Assembly: GCF_003755185.1 (NCBI RefSeq)
Contig: NZ_RKIC01000013.1
Span: forward strand, 124,001 to 188,000
DNA from: Frigoribacterium sp. PhB24
GTDB taxonomy: Bacteria; Actinomycetota; Actinomycetes; Actinomycetales; Microbacteriaceae
Direction of reading: 5' to 3'
Length of the DNA: 64,000 nt
The first letter of the stretch is position 1; every line of letters begins with the position of its first letter. A model generated the notes under the pieces. It searched no databases. It saw only the letters and a list, made by a program, of their open reading frames with translations, and had not been told where the DNA came from. The position numbers and the translations under genes were made by a program. Below are positions 8,426 to 17,041 of the stretch, piece by piece.

Positions 8426-9373
8426 CTAATCCTCCTGCTCGTGTCCCAACTGGCCCAGAATGCGATTCAGATCTTGCATGGAGGCGAAGTCGATGGTGAT
8501 GGAGCCCTTTCGGGCACCCAGTGACACTTTGACCCGCGTCTCGAATCGATCACCGAGACTCTCCGCCACCTCGTCGAGGTGAGCCTGGTGTTTACCGGGC
8601 GTCCCCGTGCGAGTGGTCTTGGGTTTTGCGCTGCCCCCCGCCGCGATCGCCTCGGCCGCGCGAACGCTCAGGTCTTCGTTAACGATGCGGTCTGCCAAGC
8701 GAGCCATCAGCACCGGGTCACCCGTGCTCAGAATGGCTCGAGCATGGCCCGCCGTCAGAACTCCGGAGGCGACCCGACGCTGGACGGCCGCCGGCAGCCG
8801 CAGCAACCTCAGCGTGTTCGTGATCTGGGGACGACTTCGACCGATACGCGTCGCCAATTCGTCCTGCGTGATGCCGAAATCGGCAAGAAGTTGCTGATAA
8901 GCCGATGCTTCTTCGAGCGGATTCAGTTCGGCGCGGTGCAAGTTCTCGAGCAGCGCGTCCCGCAACATGGCATCGTCAGCCGTGTCCTTGACGATGGCCG
9001 GGATCGTCGCGAGCCCGAGTTCTTTCGTGGCCCGGAGGCGCCGCTCACCCATCACCAGCTCGTACTGTGCCGCGCCCTTGCCGGCCTTCTTGACGGGACG
9101 AACGACGATCGGCTGCAGCACCCCCACCTCGCGAATGGACGTCACCAGCTCAGCGAGTTCTTCGGGACGGAACTCCGCCCGCGGCTGCTGCGCGTTCGGA
9201 GTGATGTCCAGCGGGTTGAGATTCGCCAGCCGGGCACCCGGCACGGCGATGAGCTCGTCTGCCGTCTGCTGTGCCGTGGGGAAGAACACGTCGACCGGGC
9301 GGTCCTGGCTCTCGTCGGAGACGGGGATGAGGGCGCCGATTCCACGCCCAAGACCGGTTCGCTTGGTTGCCAT
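8426..9373 (-). CDS. parB: Chromosome partitioning protein ParB
   Basis: CTP-dependent DNA-sliding clamp of 315 residues that binds parS and recruits ParA and SMC. It shows the usual N terminus (KRTGLGRGIGALIP), the ParB/Spo0J CTP-binding box with GERRLRA, the helix-turn-helix (ITQDELATRIGRSRPQITN) and a C-terminal dimerisation segment. Its ATG overlaps the parA stop by one base (TAATG), so the two are translationally coupled. Four parS sites lie within 2 kb of it. Confidence 0.97.
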   Translation of the reverse strand: MATKRTGLGRGIGALIPVSDESQDRPVDVFFPTAQQTADELIAVPGARLANLNPLDITPNAQQPRAEFRPEELAELVTSIREVGVLQPIVVRPVKKAGKGAAQYELVMGERRLRATKELGLATIPAIVKDTADDAMLRDALLENLHRAELNPLEEASAYQQLLADFGITQDELATRIGRSRPQITNTLRLLRLPAAVQRRVASGVLTAGHARAILSTGDPVLMARLADRIVNEDLSVRAAEAIAAGGSAKPKTTRTGTPGKHQAHLDEVAESLGDRFETRVKVSLGARKGSITIDFASMQDLNRILGQLGHEQED

Positions 9374-10401
9374 TACTGGGGTGCTCCTCGACGTGCTAGT
9401 TCGGCGGCCGCCTCGAGGTACGAGATCGACCCGGGGGAGTTGGTGTCGTAGCTGATGACCGTCTGGCCGTATCCGGGTGCTTCACTGATGCGAACGGAGC
9501 GGGGGATCAGCGTATTGAGAGCCTCAGCAGGAAAATGCTCGCGCACGTCGGCGACGACCTGCTGAGCGAGGTTCGTCCGTCCGTCATACATCGTCAGCAG
9601 GATGCTCGAGACCTTCAGCTTCGGATTGAGGTGCTTCTCGATCAGTTGGATGTTCCGCAGCAGCTGGCTCAAACCCTCGAGCGCGTAGTACTCGCACTGG
9701 ATCGGGATGAGGACTTCACTGGCGGCGACGAACGCGTTGATGGTGAGCAGTCCGAGCGACGGTGGACAATCGATGAAGACGTAGTCGTATCGTTCACCGG
9801 CCTTCTCGGTGGTGGCGAGGTACTCCGAGAGAGCTCTGCTCAGTCGCTGCTCGCGGGCGACCAGCGACACGAGTTCGATCTCGGCGCCGGCGAGGTGGAT
9901 GGTCGCAGGAATGCAGAACAGAGTCTCGAACTCGGGGCTCTTCTGCACGACGTCCGCGACCTGGCCGTCGTTCACGACGACGTCGTACACGCTCGGGGTC
10001 TCGGCTCGGTGTTCCACGCCGAGGGCTGTCGACGCGTTGCCCTGGGGGTCGAGATCGATGACCAGAACCCTGGCACCACTTCTCGCCAGAGCGGCCGACA
10101 GGTTCACGGTGGTGGTCGTCTTGCCGACGCCACCTTTCTGGTTCGACACGGTGATGACACGCGTCGAAGCCGGTGCCGGCAGTGGCTCGCGGGACAACGC
10201 CTGCTTACGGCGATTCAAGTCGGCAAGTTCTCGAGCCAGGGGAGTGCTTCTGTCGTCGTCAGCCGAGGAACTCACTGAAGGGGTCTCCGTATCGCCATGT
10301 TTCACGTGAAACGACCTACCCGGAGGAGTGACCACACCACGCATGAGCGGCTCGGTGGTCATCGGGGATCGAAGACCGAGTCTATCGGCAGGGTCCGACA
10401 A
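9373..10401 (-). CDS. parA: Chromosome partitioning ATPase ParA (Soj)
   Basis: P-loop ATPase with the deviant Walker A box SNQKGGVGKTTTTVNL, LVIDLDPQGNAS and the switch segment FIDCPPSLGLL. It binds DNA as an ATP dimer and segregates origins together with ParB. The longest frame begins at a TTG (10401); an ATG at 10362 (MTTEPLMRGV) or a later start is also possible, and no convincing ribosome-binding site settles it. The N-terminal extension before the P-loop is long and contains FHVKH, encoded by a parS palindrome. Confidence 0.93.
   Translation of the reverse strand: MSDPADRLGLRSPMTTEPLMRGVVTPPGRSFHVKHGDTETPSVSSSADDDRSTPLARELADLNRRKQALSREPLPAPASTRVITVSNQKGGVGKTTTTVNLSAALARSGARVLVIDLDPQGNASTALGVEHRAETPSVYDVVVNDGQVADVVQKSPEFETLFCIPATIHLAGAEIELVSLVAREQRLSRALSEYLATTEKAGERYDYVFIDCPPSLGLLTINAFVAASEVLIPIQCEYYALEGLSQLLRNIQLIEKHLNPKLKVSSILLTMYDGRTNLAQQVVADVREHFPAEALNTLIPRSVRISEAPGYGQTVISYDTNSPGSISYLEAAAELARRGAPQ
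10299..10312. promoter_or_regulatory. parS site 4, inside the 5' part of parA
   Basis: Exact core GTTTCACGTGAAAC that reads FHVKH in the parA frame. A parS within parA fixes those residues and could allow ParB to affect parA expression. Confidence 0.9.
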
Positions 10402-10519
10402 AGAAAGGGAACTCAGATCCGCGTGGCCCGCGTCACCCTCGACACGATTACCTCAGCAAAGTGATCGATGCATCAAAAGACCTGGACAGATGCACTTTCC
10501 GGTCACCGCTGTTGCTCAT

Positions 10520-11155
10520 CTAGTCGAGGGTCGCGATGAACACCCGGGTCGTCTCGTCCACGAGCCCCACGCCGAGCTCTCGGGCCTCGACGTCGATCAA
10601 GTGATGACGGGCGATGACCTTGCGAGCCGCCGCGATCTCGTCGTCGACCCGTGCGCCCTTCATCAACAGCAGTTGCCCACCCGTCTTCACCAAAGGAGCT
10701 GTCAACGGGATCAACTTCGAGAGGGCGGACACGGCGCGAGCCGTCGCCTGATCGAGCCAGCCGTCGAGTTGCACGTCTTCGGCGCGAGCGCGGACGACCT
10801 CGACGTTGTCGAGTCCCAGGCGCTCGGCCTCGGCCGTCAACCAGTCCACACGTCGCTCCATGGGCTCGATGAGCACGAGCGTGGAATCCGGCCGCGCCGC
10901 CGCGAGCACGAGCCCCGGCAATCCGGCACCCGATCCGATGTCGCCGACGCGTCCGGGGACGAGCAGCGGTGCCAGCAGGCCACAGTTCACCACGTGACGC
11001 GTCCAGAGCCGGGGCAACTCGAGCGGACCGATCAGGCCGAGTTCTTCGCCGTACTGGGCGAGGTCGGCCACGTATCGGCGGACGACGTCGAGCCGGTCAC
11101 CGAAGATCGTCGACGCGACGGCGGGCTCGGCCTCGAGGCTCTGCGGAGAGGTCAC
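10520..11155 (-). CDS. rsmG: 16S rRNA (guanine527-N7)-methyltransferase RsmG
   Basis: SAM-dependent methyltransferase of 211 residues, the normal size. The SAM-binding motif is VGDIGSGAGLPGLVLAAARP, followed by LVLIEPMERRVDWL, and the RsmG-specific LWTRHVVNCGLL precedes it. The GTG at 11155 gives the expected N terminus, 10 bases after the khpB stop; the frame stays open upstream but would run antiparallel to family norms inside khpB. The product methylates G527 of 16S rRNA (gidB). It lies between khpB and parA as in most Actinobacteria. Confidence 0.93.
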   Translation of the reverse strand: MTSPQSLEAEPAVASTIFGDRLDVVRRYVADLAQYGEELGLIGPLELPRLWTRHVVNCGLLAPLLVPGRVGDIGSGAGLPGLVLAAARPDSTLVLIEPMERRVDWLTAEAERLGLDNVEVVRARAEDVQLDGWLDQATARAVSALSKLIPLTAPLVKTGGQLLLMKGARVDDEIAAARKVIARHHLIDVEARELGVGLVDETTRVFIATLD

Positions 11156-11165
11156 GGCAGCAGGC

Positions 11166-11729
11166 TCAGGGACGCGTGATGACGGTGTGGCGGTCGCGGC
11201 CTTCGCCCTCGGACTTCGAGGTGAAACCCCGGGCCGCCACGATGTCGTGGACGAGCTTGCGCTCGTAGGACGACATGGGCGGGAGCGCGGCCGACGTGGC
11301 GCCCTCCTCGAGCTTGGACACGGCGTGGTCCACCAGGCGTCCGAGTTCGGTCTCGCGCGTGGCACGCGAACCGCCGATGTCGAGGATGAGCCGGGAGAAC
11401 TCACCCGTCTTGGTCTGAACCGCGATCCGCGTCAACTCTTGGAGGGCGTTGACCGTCTCGGGCTTCGACAGAACGTTCAGCTTCTGTTCTCCACTCGAAT
11501 CGACCGAGATGTACGAGCGGCCACCTCGGACCTCGATGTCGATGTCGCCGTCGAAATCGCAGATGTCGAGGAGTTCTTCGATGTAGTCCGCTGCGATGTC
11601 GCCCTCGTCGAGGACGTCGGTCGCGTCGTCGGAGGCGACCCGCGCCTCCTCGGTGTCGCTCGAGGCGACGACGGCGTCGCCCTCGGCAGCGGGCTCGACG
11701 ATGTCGGTCGTGGAGTCGTCAGAGGTCAT
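11166..11729 (-). CDS. khpB: RNA-binding protein KhpB (Jag), KH and R3H domains
   Basis: Protein of 187 residues with an acidic N terminus, a central KH-like domain (about 50-110) and a C-terminal R3H domain (ELGRLVDHAVSK ... MSSYERKLVHDIVAARGFTS). KhpB/Jag proteins bind RNA and act with KhpA. The ATG overlaps the yidC stop by four bases (ATGA), the standard arrangement in the yidC-jag-rsmG block. The Jag_N domain is not visible, which is usual for Actinobacteria. Confidence 0.92.
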   Translation of the reverse strand: MTSDDSTTDIVEPAAEGDAVVASSDTEEARVASDDATDVLDEGDIAADYIEELLDICDFDGDIDIEVRGGRSYISVDSSGEQKLNVLSKPETVNALQELTRIAVQTKTGEFSRLILDIGGSRATRETELGRLVDHAVSKLEEGATSAALPPMSSYERKLVHDIVAARGFTSKSEGEGRDRHTVITRP

Positions 11730-12682
11730 TTCTTGGGGCCGTTCTGCTTCTTGGAGCGGTTCTTGCCGACGGGCTGCGTCCGCTGGGTCGTCTTGGGCAC
11801 GGCAGGAGCCGACTCGATCTCGGTCACGGTGATGCTGGGCAGACCCTTGCGCTGCTGCCGACGGGCGAGTCGCTCCTCACGGGCGAGGGCCGCCTCGCTG
11901 CCGGGCGTGGGCATGTTGCGGATCACCAGGAACTGCTGAGCCATCGTCCAGACGTTGGAGGTCAGCCAGTAGAACATGACGCCGAGGGGGAACGACAGAC
12001 CCGAGAAGACGAACACGAGGGGGAGGAAGTACAAGAGCATGCGCTGCTGCTTGAACATCGGGCTCGCCTTGGTCTCGGGCGACATGTTCTTCGACACGAT
12101 CTGCAGCTGGGTGATGAACTGCGATGCGGTCATGATGACGACCATGGCGCCGGCCATGAGGCGGACCTCCCAGGTGGTCGCGCCGAGGAACGTCTCTTTC
12201 AGCGGTGCGCCGAAGAGCGCGGACTCGCCGAACGAGTTCGAGAGGGCCGCGTTGAGCAGGCCGATGCCGACCTTCTCTTGCTGGGCGTTGTGGAGCACGG
12301 TATAGAGGCTGAAGAAGATCGGCATCTGGATCAGCAGGGGGAGGCAGGAGCTGAGCGGGTTGGTACCGGTGTCCTTGTACAGCGCCATGGTCTCGCGCGA
12401 CATGGCCTCGCGGCTGAACTGGTCGCGCTTGCCCTTGTACTTGTCCTGGATCTTCTTGAGCCGGGGCGCGATCTCCATCATGCGGCGCTGGCTCTTGATC
12501 TGCCGCACGAAGATCGGGATGAGGCAGGCCCGCACCACGAGGACCAGGCCGACGATCGAGAGCACCCAGGTGCTGCCGGCCGCGGTGTCCATGCCGAACG
12601 CCGTGAGGACGTTGTGGAAGCCGACGAGGATCGCCTCGACGACCCATCTCAGGGGCCAGAGGATGGTGCCGATGAAGTCCAT
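11726..12682 (-). CDS. yidC: Membrane protein insertase YidC
   Basis: Protein of 318 residues with five hydrophobic segments: an N-terminal one (MDFIGTILWPLRWVVEAIL), the signature region after a positively charged loop (KSQRRMMEIAPRLKKIQDKYKGKR), then SSCLPLLIQMPIFFSLYTVL and two C-terminal helices. The last 50 residues are Lys/Arg-rich, as expected for a ribosome-binding tail. It inserts proteins into the membrane with or without SecYEG. It lies 10 bp downstream of yidD and overlaps khpB. Confidence 0.96.
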   Translation of the reverse strand: MDFIGTILWPLRWVVEAILVGFHNVLTAFGMDTAAGSTWVLSIVGLVLVVRACLIPIFVRQIKSQRRMMEIAPRLKKIQDKYKGKRDQFSREAMSRETMALYKDTGTNPLSSCLPLLIQMPIFFSLYTVLHNAQQEKVGIGLLNAALSNSFGESALFGAPLKETFLGATTWEVRLMAGAMVVIMTASQFITQLQIVSKNMSPETKASPMFKQQRMLLYFLPLVFVFSGLSFPLGVMFYWLTSNVWTMAQQFLVIRNMPTPGSEAALAREERLARRQQRKGLPSITVTEIESAPAVPKTTQRTQPVGKNRSKKQNGPKK

Positions 12683-12692
12683 GGTGTTCGGG

Positions 12693-13055
12693 TCAGCCCT
12701 TTCCGTGGCTCTGTGCGACGATCCGACCTGATCCGACGAAGTCGGGGGTGGCGGTCCGGGATCGCGGTGTCACGAAGCCGGACTTCGTGACGTGGTACTT
12801 CTGTGTACGGGGCTCGGGAACGTCGTCGACGCCCCCCGCGGCCCAGGGGTGGCACCGGGCGATCCGCCAGCTGCCCATGGCCACGCCACGCATGACGCCG
12901 TGAAGCTGGATGGCCTCGAGGGCGTACCTCGAACACGACGGGTAGTAGCGGCAGACGTCGCCGTAGAGCGGTGACACGACGGCACGGTAGACGCGGAGCA
13001 CGGCCACGCACGCGTTGCGAGGAAGCAACGCGACGAACTGCACCGCTCTTGTCAC
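12693..13055 (-). CDS. yidD: Membrane protein insertion efficiency factor YidD
   Basis: Small protein of 120 residues with the YidD signature YRAVVSPLYGDVCRYYPSCS, followed by RYALEAIQLHG and GSWRIARCHPW. The GTG at 13055 overlaps the rnpA stop (GTGA) and gives the family N terminus; an upstream in-frame start would lie inside rnpA. The C-terminal 35 residues extend past the conserved core. YidD assists YidC-dependent insertion, matching its location. Confidence 0.93.
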   Translation of the reverse strand: MTRAVQFVALLPRNACVAVLRVYRAVVSPLYGDVCRYYPSCSRYALEAIQLHGVMRGVAMGSWRIARCHPWAAGGVDDVPEPRTQKYHVTKSGFVTPRSRTATPDFVGSGRIVAQSHGKG

Positions 13056-13387
13056 GCCTTCACGCCCCTGTCGACCACCTCGGAGATGTCCGACAGCAGG
13101 GTAGACCACGCAACGTCAGGGCTGCCTGGCAAGGCTCTGATCACGACGTCGAGCCCTCGGGGGAGCGTCGGCAGGAGTTCGTGGCACACACCCTTGAGCC
13201 GGCGACGGACCGTGTTGCGCACGACCGCGTTGCCGACCGTCTTGGCCACGATGAAACCGAACCGGATCATGTCGTCGTCGCGACGACGCACGTAGACGAC
13301 CGAATGCGCCGTGCCCGACTTGCGGCCACGGCGCACGGTGGTTCGGTAGTCGTCTGCGCGGACGATCCGGTTGGCTCGGGCCAACAC
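13052..13387 (-). CDS. rnpA: Ribonuclease P protein component
   Basis: Basic protein of 111 residues with the RNase P signature (VAKTVGNAVVRNTVRRRLKGV) and N-terminal LARANRIVRADDYRTTVRRG. It binds the catalytic RNA that matures tRNA 5' ends. It uses a GTG start 8 bp after rpmH, and its stop overlaps yidD by four bases. Confidence 0.96.
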   Translation of the reverse strand: MLARANRIVRADDYRTTVRRGRKSGTAHSVVYVRRRDDDMIRFGFIVAKTVGNAVVRNTVRRRLKGVCHELLPTLPRGLDVVIRALPGSPDVAWSTLLSDISEVVDRGVKA

Positions 13388-13395
13388 GGAGGTGG

Positions 13396-13533
13396 CTACG
13401 CCGAGAGCTCGGTGCGGCCCTTGCCACGGCGGGCGGCGAGGATGGCGCGACCGGCGCGGGTACGCATACGAGCACGGAAACCGTGCTTCTTGGCGCGACG
13501 ACGGTTGTTCGGCTGGAACGTTCTCTTGCTCAT
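13396..13533 (-). CDS. rpmH: 50S ribosomal protein L34
   Basis: Protein of 45 residues, [20 protein letters not shown] at the N terminus and an Arg/Lys-rich remainder, matching L34 over its whole length. GGAGG lies 7 bases before the ATG. It is the first gene of the leftward rpmH-rnpA-yidD-yidC block, divergent from dnaA. Confidence 0.97.
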   Translation of the reverse strand: MSKRTFQPNNRRRAKKHGFRARMRTRAGRAILAARRGKGRTELSA

Positions 13534-13583
13534 GGTGGTCCTCCAGGAAAGCGGACCAGGCCTGTTGCCACGATCCGAGAAGT

Positions 13584-13611
13584 CTTGTACAGCCAACGCG
13601 GCTGAAATCAA
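13584..13611 (-). promoter_or_regulatory. Candidate promoter for rpmH
   Basis: On the minus strand, TTGATT (13611-13606) and TACAAG (13589-13584) are 16 bp apart, giving a leader of about 45 bases to the rpmH ATG. The fit to the sigma-70 consensus is moderate. Confidence 0.35.
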
Positions 13612-13667
13612 CTGATTAAAAGTACGCGTGATCGGAGCCCTGGTCAAACGGCCTCGTCGGAAGGCGT

Positions 13668-13676
13668 TTGTCCACA
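13668..13676 (+). promoter_or_regulatory. DnaA box upstream of dnaA
   Basis: TTGTCCACA, the consensus actinobacterial DnaA box, 243 bp before the dnaA start codon and close to its putative promoter. Confidence 0.75.
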
Positions 13677-13810
13677 CTGTTGAAAACTCCGGTTGCGGAC
13701 TCCACACCCGGTCGAACTAAGGTGGGTACTTCTCGCGGTACTTCCGCGTGACGACGGGGAACACGCAGCGATCCCGGCCCGAACGGCGCCAACCGATCGG
13801 TGGAGAAAGC

Positions 13811-13819
13811 TGTGCATAA
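13811..13819 (-). promoter_or_regulatory. DnaA box upstream of dnaA (minus strand)
   Basis: Reads TTATGCACA on the minus strand, matching TTATNCACA. It lies 100 bp before the dnaA start. Confidence 0.65.
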
Positions 13820-13918
13820 CTCGTCCCGCACTCGTACCCTTCGAACACCAGCGGGTGACGGCGACCCGCACGCGGAGGCGGCCGGATCCGCCGCCGTACC
13901 GCGAGAAAGAGACTCCCA

Positions 13919-15334
13919 GTGGCGCACACCGTCGACCCGGTCCAGGACCTGTGGCGTTCCGTCCTCGCGACGCTGACGACCGACGACCGCATCACGCCGC
14001 AGCTGCACGGCTTCATCAGCCTGGTGGAGCCCAAGGGCGTCCTCGGCGGCACCCTCTACCTCGAGGTGCCCAACGACCTGACCCGGGGGATGCTCGAACA
14101 ACGGATCCGGGAGCCGCTCCTCGACTCCATCGCCGGGCTGGGCGACACCTCGGTCTCGAGCTTCGCCATCACCGTCAACCCCGACATCACCCCCGACACC
14201 CTCACCCAGCAGGTCGAGCAGTCCGAGCCGGTCCACTACATCGAGGCGCCGTTCGTGCCCGCACCGGTCGAGACGAGCGCGAGCGGCAAGCGCAACGATT
14301 CCCGACTGAACCCGAAGTACAGCTTCGACAACTTCGTCATCGGCGCGTCGAACCGGTTCGCGCACGCCGCGGCCGTCGCCGTCGCCGAGGCCCCGGCCAA
14401 GGCCTACAACCCGCTCTTCGTCTACGGCGAGTCGGGGTTGGGCAAGACCCACCTGTTGCACGCCATCGGCCACTACGCCGAGACGATGTACCCGGGCATC
14501 CGCGTCCGCTACGTCAGCAGCGAGGAGTTCACGAACGACTTCATCAACTCCATCGCCAACAACCGTTCGAGCCTCTTCCAGCAGCGGTACCGCGAGATCG
14601 ACATCCTGCTGATCGACGACATCCAGTTCTTGCAAGGCAAGGACAGCACCCAAGAGGCCTTCTTCCACACCTTCAACACCCTGCACGACCACGACAAGCA
14701 GCTGGTGATCACCAGTGACCTGCCGCCGAAGCACCTCACAGGCTTCGAGGACCGCATGCGGTCGCGCTTCGAGTGGGGTCTGATCACGGACGTGCAGGCT
14801 CCCGACCTCGAGACCCGCATCGCCATCCTGCGCAAGAAGGCCCAGAGCGAGAAGCTGCAGATCCGCGACGAGGTGCTCGAGTTCATCGCGACCAAGGTGT
14901 CGAGCAACATCCGCGAGCTCGAAGGCACGCTCATCAGGGTCACGGCCTTCGCCAGCCTCAACCGGACGGCCGTCGACCTGGCCCTCGTGCAGACGGTCCT
15001 CAAAGACCTCATCACGCTCGACGAGGACAACATCATCGCGCCGGTCGACATCATCAACCACACGGCGGACTACTTCAAGCTCACGGTCGACGACCTGTAC
15101 GGCTCCTCCCGCTCACAGGCCATCGCGACCGCACGACAGATCGCCATGTATCTGTGCCGCGAACTGACGAGCCTGTCCCTGCCCAAGATCGGGCAGCTCT
15201 TCGGCAATCGCGACCACACGACGGTCATGTACGCCAACAAGAAGATCAGCGAGCTGATGAAAGAGCGTCGGTCGATCTACAACCAGGTGACCGAGCTGAC
15301 CAGCCGCATCAAGCAGGACACCCGCTACAAGTGA
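13919..15334 (+). CDS. dnaA: Chromosomal replication initiator protein DnaA
   Basis: AAA+ initiator of 471 residues. Domain I is at the N terminus (QDLWRSVLATL), a short linker follows, the Walker A motif GESGLGKTH starts at residue 170, Walker B is LLIDDIQFL, and domain IV has the DnaA-box binding motif NRDHTTVMYANKKI near the C terminus. It melts oriC and loads the helicase. The start is GTG (MAHTVDP). oriC follows directly and dnaN comes next, the classical order. Compared with Streptomyces DnaA, domain II is short. Confidence 0.98.
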   Translation: MAHTVDPVQDLWRSVLATLTTDDRITPQLHGFISLVEPKGVLGGTLYLEVPNDLTRGMLEQRIREPLLDSIAGLGDTSVSSFAITVNPDITPDTLTQQVEQSEPVHYIEAPFVPAPVETSASGKRNDSRLNPKYSFDNFVIGASNRFAHAAAVAVAEAPAKAYNPLFVYGESGLGKTHLLHAIGHYAETMYPGIRVRYVSSEEFTNDFINSIANNRSSLFQQRYREIDILLIDDIQFLQGKDSTQEAFFHTFNTLHDHDKQLVITSDLPPKHLTGFEDRMRSRFEWGLITDVQAPDLETRIAILRKKAQSEKLQIRDEVLEFIATKVSSNIRELEGTLIRVTAFASLNRTAVDLALVQTVLKDLITLDEDNIIAPVDIINHTADYFKLTVDDLYGSSRSQAIATARQIAMYLCRELTSLSLPKIGQLFGNRDHTTVMYANKKISELMKERRSIYNQVTELTSRIKQDTRYK

Positions 15335-15832
15335 CGGGTCGGCGGGCCAGGCCGGCCCGTCCGCCACGACCGTCCCGTTCGGGCGCCGACCACGTGTCGG
15401 TGCCCGTTCGTCGTACCAGGAGGCGCTCGGCGTGTCTCGAGGCAGCTTCAGGAGACGCGTTCCACACAGTGTGGATAACTTGTGGAAACTCGTGGATAAC
15501 CGCGACGACGTTGTTCACGGATCCGGCGGGCCTGTGGGATCCCGCTCGGCGGCGAGGGGTGACCACCACGATTCTTGTCATTCCGTTCCACACGCCGTCC
15601 ACAAGTCACACGCGTGTAGTTCCCCCGGGCCACGGGGTTTTAAACAGGTTATCCACACTGTGCACAACGGTTAAGACTGTTAATCCTGGTTACAAGAAAT
15701 TGATCGAGAGACAACCTTGTGGATCGATCGGGGGCCGAAGCCCTCGGCTCGCCCCTTCCGGAAGGGCTCAGCCCGATGCTGTGCCACTATTAACCGGCCA
15801 TCCACGAGAGCGAAGTCGATAGGGGTCCCCGC
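15335..15832. other. oriC: Chromosomal origin of replication oriC
   Basis: 498 bp without genes between dnaA and dnaN. Exact DnaA boxes: TTATCCACA at 15649-15657 (plus) and 15470-15478 (minus); TTGTGCACA at 15659-15667 (minus). Near matches include 15481-15489 and 15491-15499 (minus) and TTGTTCACG at 15511-15519. An AT-rich stretch at about 15636-15712 around and after the paired boxes is the likely unwinding element. A GC-rich hairpin at 15341-15361 just after the dnaA stop may terminate dnaA. Confidence 0.92.
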
Positions 15833-16981
15833 GTGAAGTTCCAGGTCAACCGTGACGTCTTCAGCGATGCGGTCTCCTTCGCCGTCAAGCTGCTGCCCCA
15901 GCGCACCACCTTGCCGATCCTCAGTGGGGTGTTGATCGAGGCCGACGCCGACGGGCTGACCCTGTCGTCGTTCGACTACGAGGTCTCGGCACAGACGAGC
16001 ATCCCCGCCGAGATCGACGAACCGGGCACGATCCTCGTCTCGGGCCGGCTCCTCGCCGACATCGCCAGTCGCCTGCCCAACGCACCGGTGACCTTCTCCA
16101 CCGAAGAGAACCGCATCGCCGTCAGCTGCGGATCCGCGAACTTCTCCCTGTTGAGCATGCCGGTCGAGGAGTACCCGACCCTGCCCACCGTGGGCGACCG
16201 CTCGGGCGTCGTCCCCGGCGACTCGTTCGCCCTCGCGGTCTCGCAGGTCGCGGTCGCCGCGTCCCGCGACGACGTCACCCCGGTCATCACCGGCGTGCAG
16301 CTCGAGGTCACCGAGAACGCGCTTTCGCTCGTCGCGACCGACCGCTACCGCGTCGCCGTCCGCGGCATCGAGTTCGACCCCGGCACCGTGGCCAGCACGA
16401 CCACGACCACGGCTCTCGTCCCGGCGCGGACGCTGCAAGAGGTCGGCAAGACCTTCGGCAACGCCGGCACCGTCTCGGTCTCGATCACCGGATCCGACGA
16501 GCGAGAGCTCATCGCGTTCCAGGCCGACAACAAAACCGTCACCTCGTTGCTCATCAAGGGGAACTTCCCCCCGGTGAAGCGTCTCTTCCCCGACACCGTC
16601 GAGAACTACGCCGTGATCAACACGGCCGAACTCGTCGAGTCGGTCCGCCGTGTCTCGCTCGTGCTCGAGCGCGAGGCGGCCCTCAGGTTCACGTTCTCGA
16701 TCGACGGCCTCACCCTCGAGGCCATCGGAAGCGAACAAGCGCAGGCGTCAGAGTCGATCGATGCGTTGTTGACGGGAGAGGACACGGTGGTCTCGTTGAA
16801 ACCGCAGTTCCTCCTCGACGGTCTCGGAGCGGTTCATTCCGAGTTCGTCCGCATCTCCTTCACCAAGACGGAGAACCCGAACAAGCCCGGTCCCGTGCTG
16901 ATCACCAGTCAGTCCTCGAAAGACCAGGCCGGCGCTGACAGCTACAAGTACCTGCTGCAGCCCAACCTCCTCCTGCGCTAA
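15833..16981 (+). CDS. dnaN: DNA polymerase III beta subunit (sliding clamp)
   Basis: Protein of 382 residues with the three-repeat clamp layout. It starts MKFQVNRDVFSDAVSFAVKL from a GTG, and the LPILSGVLIEA segment typical of domain 1, the ATDRYRVAVR segment of domain 2 and the C-terminal YKYLLQPNLLLR are present. It forms a ring dimer that tethers polymerase III to DNA. It is the first gene right of oriC, followed 60 bp later by the gnd-like gene. Confidence 0.97.
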   Translation: MKFQVNRDVFSDAVSFAVKLLPQRTTLPILSGVLIEADADGLTLSSFDYEVSAQTSIPAEIDEPGTILVSGRLLADIASRLPNAPVTFSTEENRIAVSCGSANFSLLSMPVEEYPTLPTVGDRSGVVPGDSFALAVSQVAVAASRDDVTPVITGVQLEVTENALSLVATDRYRVAVRGIEFDPGTVASTTTTTALVPARTLQEVGKTFGNAGTVSVSITGSDERELIAFQADNKTVTSLLIKGNFPPVKRLFPDTVENYAVINTAELVESVRRVSLVLEREAALRFTFSIDGLTLEAIGSEQAQASESIDALLTGEDTVVSLKPQFLLDGLGAVHSEFVRISFTKTENPNKPGPVLITSQSSKDQAGADSYKYLLQPNLLLR

Positions 16982-17041
16982 GAGCGCTCTGCACGCAACG
17001 GTGCCGCCTTCGGGCCCCACCGCCACGAACAAAGGATCCTC

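Larger units (their letters stand above)
13534..13918. other. Divergent rpmH-dnaA intergenic region
   Basis: 385 bp carrying the promoters for rpmH (left) and dnaA (right) plus two DnaA boxes, so dnaA is probably autoregulated and this may form a second arm of the origin. A possible dnaA -10 is TAAGGT at 13718-13723; its best -35 (TTGCGG at 13693) has a long 19-bp spacer. Confidence 0.65.
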
